This document shows, piece by piece, positions 28,628-35,165 of a stretch of 35,165 nt of DNA (positions are counted from its first letter, which is position 1; every line of letters begins with the position of its first letter). Below the pieces are notes generated by a model. That model was not told where the DNA came from. It was given only the letters and a program-made list of their open reading frames with translations, and ran no database searches. A program made the translations under genes and the position numbers. Source of the stretch: an uncultured Acidobacteriota bacterium (GTDB taxonomy: Bacteria > Acidobacteriota > Polarisedimenticolia > Polarisedimenticolales > JAIQFR01); the NCBI GenBank assembly GCA_937864465.1, contig CALMJU010000101.1, positions 1 through 35,165 of the forward strand. Direction: 5' to 3'.

Positions 28628-28686
28628 GTATGACGCTTGCAATCAGCGGCGGGCGGCGTAGCCGACCGTCTGCTGCGTGGTTAGGC
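28628..28686 (-). repeat. attC-like imperfect hairpin between two small genes
   Basis: On the minus strand it begins GCCTAAC (matching the RYYYAAC R'' core of integron attC sites), continues with CACGCAGCAGACGG, a GGC-TAC-GCC tip, and CCGCTGATTGCAAGCG on the other arm, and ends GTCATAC (one change from GTTRRRY). Length 59 bases, within the attC range. It sits directly after one gene's stop and before the next gene's ribosome binding site. The R' end is degenerate, and no integrase is visible, so the call is tentative. Confidence 0.35.
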
Positions 28687-28702
28687 GATGCTGCGCCAGG
28701 AC

Positions 28703-29059
28703 TCATTTTGCTTTTTTGTACCTCGAAACCTCTCCATCTGGCATTATCCAAGTCAATTCGTCACCCGAAATGGAGACCCTTACCACGAGCGGCCCGACTA
28801 GTTCTCCCAAACCATCGAAGTCAACCCTGATTCGGTCCTGATCAACCAGGGTGTAATGCCCACCCATATACATGCGCCCGTCCGCTACCGTGATGGTGCC
28901 ATCTTCGAAAAACTCCATCTTCTCAGTGCCACCAATTTCGCTCCACTTACCTAGAATTGCGTCTTCCACGTTCGTCGAACAAAACACCAATGGGAGCAGA
29001 ATGAACGCAGCGGCAAGGAAGCCAAGCAGTTTCGTGAGGTCAACTCGTCCGGTTTTCAT
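28703..29059 (-). CDS. Small exported or membrane-anchored protein in low-GC patch
   Basis: 118 residues. A hydrophobic N-terminal segment (LLGFLAAAFILLPLVFC, about 11-27) is a signal peptide or anchor; the cysteine after it lacks a good lipobox (LVFC), so a lipoprotein is not certain. The mature part looks like a small lipocalin-like or beta-barrel fold: ILGKWSEIGGTEKMEFFEDG, TITVADGRMYMGGHYTLVDQ, RIRVDFDGLG and VRVSISGDELTWIMPDGEVS. The pattern GKW...F..DG is common in short solute-binding or quality-control lipoproteins of unknown role. AGGAGG precedes ATG 29057-29059. G+C is near 50%, unlike its neighbours. Followed by the attC-like site and another small gene. Confidence 0.7.
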   Translation of the reverse strand: MKTGRVDLTKLLGFLAAAFILLPLVFCSTNVEDAILGKWSEIGGTEKMEFFEDGTITVADGRMYMGGHYTLVDQDRIRVDFDGLGELVGPLVVRVSISGDELTWIMPDGEVSRYKKAK

Positions 29060-29205
29060 AATCCCTCCTTTGAGCAACTAGCACGCAGACGGCGGACCGC
29101 TTCCGCTTCACGGGCCACTTGCAGGTCGTTCGCGCTTTCGATGGTGAGGGGGCGGTCATTGTCCACAATCCAACCCGGGCCCGTGGTGGCGCCGCCGAAC
29201 CCGGG

Positions 29206-29490
29206 ACTTCGAAGAGCAACTTTCTGTGACCCTCATTGTTCGGAACCTTCCCCTGCTCACTGGACGAGTCGGAGCAGATCTCGCGACGTTAGCGAGCGCA
29301 CATCACGGTTCCGGCCTTGGTTCTTGGGATCCCTGCTCCGTGGCGTCCCGAGCATCACCGCAGCGATGTTCCCGCGCTCACAGTCGACTCTGTCGGCAGC
29401 CTGCTAACGTCGCGAGTTTTGCTCCGACTCGGTCACCGAGCGGCAAGAGTTTCCGAACGATGGCAATCGTACAAAGTCGCGTTTCGAAGT
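29206..29490. repeat. Large inverted repeat, 88-base arms, 109-base spacer
   Basis: The arm 29206-29293 aligns without gaps to the reverse complement of 29403-29490; I count 65 of 88 matching bases, with runs GAGTCGGAGC and CTCGCGACGTTAGC identical. Similarity continues loosely outwards (a shared GGCCCG about 40 bases further). Both arms, each read inward towards the spacer, can encode a similar peptide (VRNLPLLTGRVGADLATLA and VRKLLPLGDRVGAKLATLA). The 29060-29618 interval holds no other convincing gene. It may be a MITE-like element or two inverted gene remnants. Confidence 0.7.
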
Positions 29491-29618
29491 CTGGGACCCA
29501 GCACAGACATCGCGGGCCGAGGCTGAGTTGAGAATGGTCGGGGAAGAAAACGACCGCCGCCTGTAGAAGAACGGACCAAGGCCCCGACTGACAGTTGCTC
29601 CAGGAGGAGGATCTCAAG

Positions 29619-30752
29619 ATGCGATGTGACAGAACCACAGCCACCGTGCTGGCGGCCATTTTCTCCGCCGTGATTCTCGCCGCGCCGGCGTCTCTCACTC
29701 TCGCCGCCAAGGAGAAGGAGCCACCCTTCCAGCCGCCGGCCGGATGGGGGGCCTACTTCAAGGACGAGAAGGGCAAGTGTTCGCCGCTCCTCGAGCCGGT
29801 GGAGTTGAACAAGGACAAGGACTGGCTCGGCCTCCAGTTCACGCCCTACGACGGACCGAAGATCCGGCTCGCCGTCCAGAAGGTCGAAAACAAGACGGCC
29901 ACCATGGAGCAGGCTGCCGCGACGGAGACCTTCGTGGTGACCAACCGGATCGTAGAGGTTCCGGTGGCGGGGATCGAGGAGTTGCTCACGACCGCGCTTC
30001 ACGCCACCAACCGGTTCACGCTCGTGGAACGAAAGGCGCTCGACGGGGTGATGCAGGAGCAGGATCTCGGCGCGTCCGGCCGCGTGGCGCAGCCCAGTGC
30101 CGCAAGGACGGGAGTGATTCTCGGTGCGCAGCACCAGATCTTCGCCGCCGTCAACGAGTGGACGCCGGTGAAGAAAAAGACCCGGGGCGGGCTGGCCGGA
30201 ATCGCCCCAGGCGCCCTTGGCGGCGTCACGGCGGGGAAGAGCGAGGCCGAGGTGGCCATGTCCTTCCGCATCGTGGACGCCACGACCAGCGAGGTGCTTC
30301 AATCCATCACCGTTCGAGCCACGGCCAAGGACTGGAATCTCGGGTTCGGCGGGGCCGGTTTCGGCGGCTCGGGCGCGGTCGGCGGTGCCATGGGAATCGA
30401 GCAAAACTCCCCCATCAGCTACGCCGTCCAGGCCGCGATCAACAAGGCGGCCTACCAGATCGCGCTGGCCCTGGCCGACTTACCTTGGTCCGGATCGGTC
30501 ATGAAGATCGTCAACGACAAGATCTATGTGAACGCCGGGTCGAACGCGGGAATTCCGAACGGCGCCAAGCTGACGGTGCTCTCCAAGGGCGAGGATCTCA
30601 TCGATCCCGAGACGGGCGTAACGCTCGGATCGGACACGACAAGAATCGGGTCGCTCGAGATCGTGGAGGTTTCGGAGAAGTACTCCGTCGCGAGGATCAC
30701 GGAAGGCTGCGAGGGCATCAAAGCAGGCGACCGTGTGAAGGTTCAGAAGTAG
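29619..30752 (+). CDS. CsgG-family exported protein with FlgT-like C-terminal domain
   Basis: 377 residues. A signal peptide (TATVLAAIFSAVILAAPASL, cleavage near TLAA) precedes a CsgG/HfaB-like domain (about 60-290) recognisable by RLAVQKVENKTATMEQ, IEELLTTALHATNRFTLVER, ILGAQHQIFAAVNEW and AEVAMSFRIVDATTSEVLQS. The C-terminal 85 residues (KIYVNAGSNAGIPNGAKLTV, LSKGEDLIDPETGVTLGSDT, GIKAGDRVKVQK) resemble the FlgT C-terminal SH3-like domain. CsgG forms outer-membrane secretion pores for curli; here there is no lipobox cysteine and no curli gene nearby, so a periplasmic assembly or sensing role is as likely. AGGAGGAGG eight bases before ATG 29619 fixes the start. Convergent with the FAD-linked oxidase gene. 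Confidence 0.82.
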   Translation: MRCDRTTATVLAAIFSAVILAAPASLTLAAKEKEPPFQPPAGWGAYFKDEKGKCSPLLEPVELNKDKDWLGLQFTPYDGPKIRLAVQKVENKTATMEQAAATETFVVTNRIVEVPVAGIEELLTTALHATNRFTLVERKALDGVMQEQDLGASGRVAQPSAARTGVILGAQHQIFAAVNEWTPVKKKTRGGLAGIAPGALGGVTAGKSEAEVAMSFRIVDATTSEVLQSITVRATAKDWNLGFGGAGFGGSGAVGGAMGIEQNSPISYAVQAAINKAAYQIALALADLPWSGSVMKIVNDKIYVNAGSNAGIPNGAKLTVLSKGEDLIDPETGVTLGSDTTRIGSLEIVEVSEKYSVARITEGCEGIKAGDRVKVQK

Positions 30753-30783
30753 CAAACGAGGACCTTCAACCGATATCAGAACC

Positions 30784-30873
30784 GGGGTCGGAGCTGGATC
30801 CCTGGCGGATCACCGAAGATCGGGGATCGTCACCGGATCGGAGACACACCGTCAATCATCGAGCTCCGACCCC
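30784..30873. repeat. Inverted repeat between convergent genes
   Basis: GGGGTCGGAGCT (30784-30795) is repeated as its exact reverse complement at 30862-30873, with inner partial pairing of GATCACCG-like segments around 30810-30840. It sits between the CsgG-like gene and the FAD-linked oxidase gene and could act as a terminator for both. It is a different sequence family from the GGGGAC palindromes, though similarly G-rich. Confidence 0.6.
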
Positions 30874-30898
30874 TGAAACACTCCCCCTGCCCGCCCTC

Positions 30899-32530
30899 TC
30901 ACCTCCCGAACAGCACCCCCGGCGCCATCCTCCACGAAGGGTCGAGCGCCGACTTGATCGCGCGCATCTCGCGGATGGCGGCGTCGCCGAGGAAGCGGCG
31001 CATCATCTCCTGCTTCACCGGGCTCTTCCCCACCCCGTGCTCCGAGAGCGGGCAGCCGCCCCGGCGGGCGGCCTCGCCGGCGAACTCGAGGAGCGCCTCC
31101 GCGGCGAGCCTCGCCTCCGCCGACGTCCTCGGGATCGCGTTGGGGTGGAGGTTCCCGTCCGATGCGTGCCCCCAGATCGCGAAGTCGAGCCCGCGGCGGG
31201 AGAAGCCGTCCTCGTAGATCCGGAGCATCTCGCCGAGCCGCTCGAACGGGACGATCAGGTCGCCGCCGACCTTCCTCGCCCCAGGATCGTCGAGGCGGCA
31301 CGACGCCAGGATCTCGTTGACGCGCTTCGGGACCGCCTCGCGGAACTCGCGGAGCGCCTCGCGGCGGCGATCGTCCTCCGGGAACGCCAGCTCCAGAGTG
31401 TCGAGCGCCCCCCGCCGCGCGAGGATCCGGTAGAGGCGAGGCAGCGGGCCCTCCTCGGCGTCTTCTCCCGCGATCGTCGCCGCGAGGAGGTCCTGCGCCC
31501 TCTCGTTCCCGGTCGCCTCGGGGAGCTCCAGCTCGAACAGGAGCGCCGCGCCCGCCCCGGACGGGATCTCGACGCGCAGCCTCCGCGCGTCCCCGTGCTC
31601 GCGCAGGAGCGCGAGCGATCGGCCGTCCATCATCTCGATCGCGCGAACGTCCGGCCCGCGCGGGTCGCCCTCCCGCCGCGCCGCGAGCGCGGCGTCCCGG
31701 AGGTCTCCCGCGAGCGCCAGGAGGTCTCCCGAGTCCCGGACGAACGCGAGGCCGGTCACGACCGCCGCGGGAAGCGGGACGAGCCCGATCTCCACCTCCG
31801 TGATCAGGCCGAGCGTCCCCTCCGCCCCGACGAAGAGGTCCACGAGATCCATCGGGTCCGACGCGTGGTACCCGGCCGACACCTTCTTGAGGTCCGGGAA
31901 CCGGTAGGTCGGGACCGGCACTCGAGCTTCGCTCCCGTCGGAGAGGAGAATCCGGAACTCCCCTCCCCTCCTCTCGACCCGCTGCCCGCGCTCGAGGTCG
32001 AGCGCGTCCCCGTTCCACAGCAGCACGCGGAGGGCTCGCACCCATTGCCGGGTCACGCCGTACTTGAACGTCGCAGCGCCCCCCGCATTCGTGGAGACGG
32101 TCCCGCCGATCATCGCCTCCTGGAACGTCGGCACCGGCGGGTAGTAAAGGCCGCGCTCAGCGAGGTGCCTCTGCAACTCGTCGAGCCGGACGCCGGCGCC
32201 GACGCGGACCCGCGCTTCCGTGCCCGAGGCCGAGACGGCCCCGATCCAGCCGAGCTTCTCGACCGAGACGACGACCTCGCCCGACGGGACGGCCCCGCCG
32301 GTCAGGGAGGACCTCGCGGCCTGCGGCAGCACGGGGGTCCCCGCCTCTGCCGTCGCCCGGAGCCACGCGGCCGCCTCATCCGCCGAGGACGGCCGCAGGA
32401 GCCCCGCGGCGCGCCCCGGAGGGTTGCCCGACGCGTCGTCGAGATAGGCCTCGAGGATGGCGGGATCCGTCACCGGCTCCGGGACGGGAACGGACGGCGC
32501 GCGGCGCGCGCGGGCGGCGGGATCGCTCAA
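30899..32530 (-). CDS. FAD-linked oxidase (GlcD/D-lactate dehydrogenase family)
   Basis: 543 residues. The N-terminal FAD-binding (PCMH/VAO type) domain covers about 40-240, with SLTGGAVPSGEVVVSVEKLG, GGTVSTNAGGAATFKYGVTR and LFVGAEGTLGLITEVEIGL. The C-terminal oxidase domain contains FAIWGHASDGNLHPN (metal/substrate histidines) and CPLSEHGVGK, all as expected for 2-hydroxyacid dehydrogenases such as glycolate oxidase subunit GlcD or D-lactate dehydrogenase. No FeS partner gene is adjacent and there is no C-terminal CCG domain. The start is TTG (32528-32530), preceded by GAGGTGA. The last about 120 bases exist in a second, broken copy at 22617-22740. Substrate not assignable. Confidence 0.9.
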   Translation of the reverse strand: MSDPAARARRAPSVPVPEPVTDPAILEAYLDDASGNPPGRAAGLLRPSSADEAAAWLRATAEAGTPVLPQAARSSLTGGAVPSGEVVVSVEKLGWIGAVSASGTEARVRVGAGVRLDELQRHLAERGLYYPPVPTFQEAMIGGTVSTNAGGAATFKYGVTRQWVRALRVLLWNGDALDLERGQRVERRGGEFRILLSDGSEARVPVPTYRFPDLKKVSAGYHASDPMDLVDLFVGAEGTLGLITEVEIGLVPLPAAVVTGLAFVRDSGDLLALAGDLRDAALAARREGDPRGPDVRAIEMMDGRSLALLREHGDARRLRVEIPSGAGAALLFELELPEATGNERAQDLLAATIAGEDAEEGPLPRLYRILARRGALDTLELAFPEDDRRREALREFREAVPKRVNEILASCRLDDPGARKVGGDLIVPFERLGEMLRIYEDGFSRRGLDFAIWGHASDGNLHPNAIPRTSAEARLAAEALLEFAGEAARRGGCPLSEHGVGKSPVKQEMMRRFLGDAAIREMRAIKSALDPSWRMAPGVLFGR

Positions 32531-32611
32531 GGGTCACCTCGCCCCGCGCGAGCGCTCTTCACGGTCGCGGCGCGCGGGACGAGGGAATCGTCGGGTGTCG
32601 CCGGTCCCCCG

Positions 32612-32926
32612 TCAAGCCCGGACCGGACCTCGGGCGAGCCGGACCAGCCCCCAGACCGCGGCCGCGGCGAGCCCCAGGAGCGCGAGGGGAACGGCCAGCA
32701 ACGCGAACAGGGCGACCGCGGGAACGACCAGCACCAGCAGCACGAGGACGGCGAGAGCCACCGCGATCCCGAGCGCCCCCAGCACGAGCCCGAACGCTGC
32801 CCCGACGATCTTGAGCGGAAGGATCAGGATCTTGAACGCGAGGTGGAGACCGAGCCCGACCAGGAGCAGCGGGAGCAAGACGAGCAACGCCCCGACCAAG
32901 AACACACCCAGCAGAAAGCTCACCAT
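32612..32926 (-). CDS. Small hydrophobic membrane protein
   Basis: 104 residues made almost only of Leu, Val, Ala and Gly in about three hydrophobic stretches (SFLLGVFLVGALLVLLPLLL, IVGAAFGLVLGALGIAVALA, VPAVALFALLAVPLALLGLA), ending in the basic tail RLARGPVRA. It is an integral membrane protein; no family motif is visible. The start is ATG 32924-32926, preceded by GGGGAG. It is divergent from the S8 protease (144 bases between starts) and lies 80 bases upstream of the oxidase gene on the same strand, so it could be cotranscribed with it. The longer frame upstream in the same phase is antisense to the protease and not coding. Confidence 0.6.
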   Translation of the reverse strand: MVSFLLGVFLVGALLVLLPLLLVGLGLHLAFKILILPLKIVGAAFGLVLGALGIAVALAVLVLLVLVVPAVALFALLAVPLALLGLAAAAVWGLVRLARGPVRA

Positions 32927-33070
32927 CGCACACTCCCCAGCCCTTTCCGGCTGCCGCATCATGATACGGCCGGACCGCGGGCGGGTTCCCTCCGGTTGAC
33001 AGCCGCGGGTCTTCGCGGTACAGGCCATACCGTACCGGAGCGCGAAGACCAAGGCGCCGGGGAGGGGGAA

Positions 33071-34927
33071 GTGGTCCGAACGAAGGGTCTCGACGTTGCG
33101 GGCGCCGCCCTGCTCGCGGCCGCGTTCCTCTGGATTCCGGCGGCGGCCGAGGCCGGATCGCCGCCGGCGCCGGGGAACAAGATCGATCCCGGGCTCGCGG
33201 CCCGTCTCGCCGGAGGAGGGAGCGAGCCGTTCCTGGTGCTCTTCGACCGTCCGGAATCGCTCCGGGCCGCCCTGGCGGGCATCCGCGGATCCGAGCGGCC
33301 CGGCCGCGTCGTGTACGACACGCTGCGCGGGCGCGCTCGCGCGTCGCAGGCCGCGGCCCGAGCCTGGCTCGACGCCCGCGGGATCCCGTATCGGAAGCTG
33401 TACATCGTCAACGGCCTCGCGGTGTCGGGATCGGCCGATCTCGCGCGGGCGCTCGCCGCCCGCTCCGACGTCGCGAGGATCGTCGGCGATCCCCCGGTCC
33501 GCGGCATCGAGAGATCCGCGACGGCGGAGAAGGCGGTCTGCGGCCTGCCTTGGGGCGTGCAGACCGTCGAGGCCGACGACGTCTGGTCGCAGGACGGCGT
33601 CCGCGGCGAAGGGATCGTGATCGCCTCGGCCGACACCGGCGTGCAGTGGGACCATCCCGCCCTGATCGCCGCGTACCGGGGCTGGGACGGGGTCGCGGCG
33701 AGCCACGACTACAACTGGCACGACGCGATCGACGACGTCGCCTCGCCGATCGACGACCACAGCCACGGCACGCACACCGTGGGGACGATGGTCGGGGAGG
33801 ACGCCGCCGCGCGGGAGCAGATCGGCGTCGCTCCCGGCGCGAAGTGGATCGCCTGCCGGAACATGGACCTCGGCGTCGGGAGCCCCTCGACCTACATCGA
33901 GTGCAACCAGTTCTTCCTCGCGCCGTGGCCGCAGGGCGGCGACCCGGAGACCGACGGCGACCCGTCGAAGGCCCCGGACATCGTCAACAACTCGTGGGGA
34001 TGCCCGACGTCCGAGGGGTGCGATCCGTGGACGCTCGAGAGCAGCTTCGCTGCCCTCCGGGCCGCCGGGATCCTCGCCGTCGCCGCCGCCGGCAACGCCG
34101 GGCCCAACTGCTCGACGGTCACCGACCCCCCCGCCATCTACGAGGAGGCCTTCGTCGCCGGCGCCACCGATTCCTCGAACGCCCTCGCGTACTTTTCCTC
34201 CGCCGGCCCGGTCACGGTGGACGGGAGCGGGAGGCTACGCCCCGACGTCGCCGCCCCCGGCGTGAGCGTCTGCTCCTCCGTTCCCGTCAACGGCTACGCG
34301 TCCTTCTCGGGGACGAGCATGGCGAGCCCGCACACGTCGGGGGTCGCCGCGCTCCTCTGGTCGGCAAGGCCCCAGGTCAAGAATTTGGTCGACATCAGCC
34401 GCTGCATCCTCAGCCGCTCGGCCAATCCCTCGGTCGCCTCTCCCTACGTGACGGAGTGCGGCGGAACGACGTCGGCGACCCGGCCGAACAACTTCTTCGG
34501 CTGGGGGCTCGTCAACGCCCCGGACGCGATCCACCTCCTCCCCGACGCGGACGCCGACGCCGTCCCCGACTCGTGCGACTGCGCTCCGGGGGACGGCGGC
34601 GCGTACGACTTCCCGGGCGAGATCGGAGGGGTCCGATTCGACGCGGGCCCGACGACGATCTCCTGGAATTCCCTGGCGCTCGAGGCCGGCGCCGGCACCG
34701 TGTACGACCTCCTTCGCGGAGACCTCGCGGACCTGCGCGACCAGGAAATGATCGAGAATGCGGTCTGCTTGGCCGGCGGAACGCCCACGGCCTCTTTCGA
34801 CGACTTCGACTCGCCCCTCCTCGACGCAGGCTTCTACTATCTCGTGCAGGCGCGAAACGGATGCGGGACCGGCGGATGGGGCGCGGACTCCTCGGGTACG
34901 GAGAGGGTGCACGCGAGCTGCCCCTAA
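33071..34927 (+). CDS. Secreted subtilisin-like serine protease (S8)
   Basis: 618 residues. A signal peptide (VAGAALLAAAFLWIPAAAEA) is followed by an inhibitor-like prodomain (about 40-145: LVLFDRPESLRAALAG, YIVNGLAVSGSADLARALAA). The S8 catalytic domain has all residues: Asp188 in SADTGVQWDHP, His232 in HSHGTHTVG, oxyanion Asn342 in AAAGNAG and Ser416 in SFSGTSMASPHTSG. After it come an Asp-rich segment (DADADAVPDSCDCAPGDGG), a beta-rich module (about 510-610, YYLVQARNGCGTGGWG) and the ending HASCP. The protein is secreted, cysteine-containing and probably self-processed. The GTG start at 33071 has GGAGGGGG upstream. A similar C-terminal ending occurs in the neighbouring partial gene at the right edge. 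Confidence 0.93.
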   Translation: MVRTKGLDVAGAALLAAAFLWIPAAAEAGSPPAPGNKIDPGLAARLAGGGSEPFLVLFDRPESLRAALAGIRGSERPGRVVYDTLRGRARASQAAARAWLDARGIPYRKLYIVNGLAVSGSADLARALAARSDVARIVGDPPVRGIERSATAEKAVCGLPWGVQTVEADDVWSQDGVRGEGIVIASADTGVQWDHPALIAAYRGWDGVAASHDYNWHDAIDDVASPIDDHSHGTHTVGTMVGEDAAAREQIGVAPGAKWIACRNMDLGVGSPSTYIECNQFFLAPWPQGGDPETDGDPSKAPDIVNNSWGCPTSEGCDPWTLESSFAALRAAGILAVAAAGNAGPNCSTVTDPPAIYEEAFVAGATDSSNALAYFSSAGPVTVDGSGRLRPDVAAPGVSVCSSVPVNGYASFSGTSMASPHTSGVAALLWSARPQVKNLVDISRCILSRSANPSVASPYVTECGGTTSATRPNNFFGWGLVNAPDAIHLLPDADADAVPDSCDCAPGDGGAYDFPGEIGGVRFDAGPTTISWNSLALEAGAGTVYDLLRGDLADLRDQEMIENAVCLAGGTPTASFDDFDSPLLDAGFYYLVQARNGCGTGGWGADSSGTERVHASCP

Positions 34928-34970
34928 CGGACCTCACGAAAGAGTCCGCCGTCGTGACCGCGCGGAGGAT

Positions 34971-34988
34971 GGGTCGGTCTCCCGACCC
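34971..34988 (+). terminator. Hairpin after the S8 protease gene
   Basis: GGGTCGG (34971-34977) pairs with CCGACCC (34982-34988) around a TCTC loop, flanked by CGGA and TCCG that can extend the stem after small internal gaps. It lies about 45 bases after the stop; no T-run. Confidence 0.5.
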
Positions 34989-35075
34989 TTCCGTAGCGCG
35001 GTTGCCGGGGGGCCCGGAGAGCGGGTGCCCCCCGTCAATTCGGGAATCGGCCGGGCTCCCCTCGACCCCTGACCG

Positions 35076-35165
35076 TCACGGGCAGTGTCCTACGGCCGCC
35101 TCGATCTCGGCGTCCCGGCTCCCGATCTGCCCCGGCGCGCCGGAATCGTACGTCCCCGACTCGCA
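35076..35165 (-). CDS. C-terminal end of a secreted protein (runs off right edge)
   Basis: The last 29 codons of a minus-strand gene, ending TGA at 35076-35078. The residues CESGTYDSGAPGQIGSRDAE and the ending GHCP match the style of C-terminal modules on large secreted proteins of Acidobacteria-like bacteria, where a Cys-Gly-rich YLV..A.N.CG.G.Y motif is followed by a short helix and a terminal CP. The S8 protease beside it ends in a related way. Nothing can be said about the main domain. It is convergent with the protease gene. Confidence 0.6.
   Translation of the reverse strand, partial: CESGTYDSGAPGQIGSRDAEIEAAVGHCP

Noticed and set aside
28975-29000. Lipoprotein signal in the small exported protein
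   Set aside because: The residues before the cysteine (LVF) do not fit a lipobox, so I left it as signal peptide or anchor.
29050-29130. A second full attC site upstream of the exported-protein gene
   Set aside because: Only one arm resembles the first site; no RYYYAAC/GTTRRRY pair is found, so it is mentioned only as weak support.
29744-34927. A single 1727-codon plus-strand frame spanning the CsgG-like gene to the protease
   Set aside because: It shifts out of phase with CsgG and is antisense to the FAD-linked oxidase; only 33071-34927 has protease motifs and a signal peptide.

Overview
The window is about 35 kb of dense, very GC-rich bacterial DNA (by eye around 70% G+C, strong G/C preference at third codon positions) carrying mostly chromosomal genes on both strands. 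The best guess for the host is an uncultured Acidobacteriota-like bacterium. The clues are the Cys/Gly-rich C-terminal modules ending in CP on secreted proteins (the S8 protease at 33071-34927 and the gene entering at the right edge), the exported TPR-CHAT protein paired with an ECF sigma/zinc-finger anti-sigma pair, and the large PAS-rich hybrid kinases. This placement is inference; no rRNA or ribosomal protein gene is present to confirm it.

Left part (1-8.3 kb): a minus-strand operon with GTGA stop/start overlaps encodes glutamyl-tRNA synthetase (gltX), a small four-helix membrane protein and the start of a B12-binding radical SAM protein. A tRNA-Gln(CTG) gene with its own promoter is divergent from it, followed by an orphan CydB-like membrane protein and a zinc alcohol dehydrogenase. 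An XRE-TPR regulator converges on the dehydrogenase with overlapping 3' ends. Three exported proteins follow: a small beta-rich protein, a DUF11 protein and a Memo-like protein.

Middle (8.5-22.5 kb): a five-PAS hybrid histidine kinase; pyruvate:ferredoxin oxidoreductase (nifJ type); an SDR-type L-threonine 3-dehydrogenase; a lysine-rich histone H1-like protein; a PlsC-like acyltransferase; a second, membrane-bound hybrid kinase (GAF-PAS); tRNA-Glu(CTC) with a near-consensus promoter; a small unknown protein; and a phosphomannomutase/phosphoglucomutase.

Right part (22.5-35 kb): this half looks accessory. A palindromic repeat abuts a broken duplicate of the 3' end of the FAD-linked oxidase gene located 8 kb away. 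Next come an ECF-type sigma factor, a membrane anti-sigma factor with two zinc-finger motifs, and a convergent exported TPR-CHAT protein with an intact His/Cys dyad. Together these could form a regulated envelope protease circuit, and this is the strongest candidate for an unusual system here. A lower-GC patch (about 27.9-29.6 kb) holds small membrane/exported genes separated by an attC-like sequence and ends in a large 88-bp-arm inverted repeat. A CsgG-family protein, the intact FAD-linked oxidase, a small membrane protein, a subtilisin-like protease and a gene fragment sharing its C-terminal style finish the window. No CRISPR array, rRNA or recognisable transposase was found.
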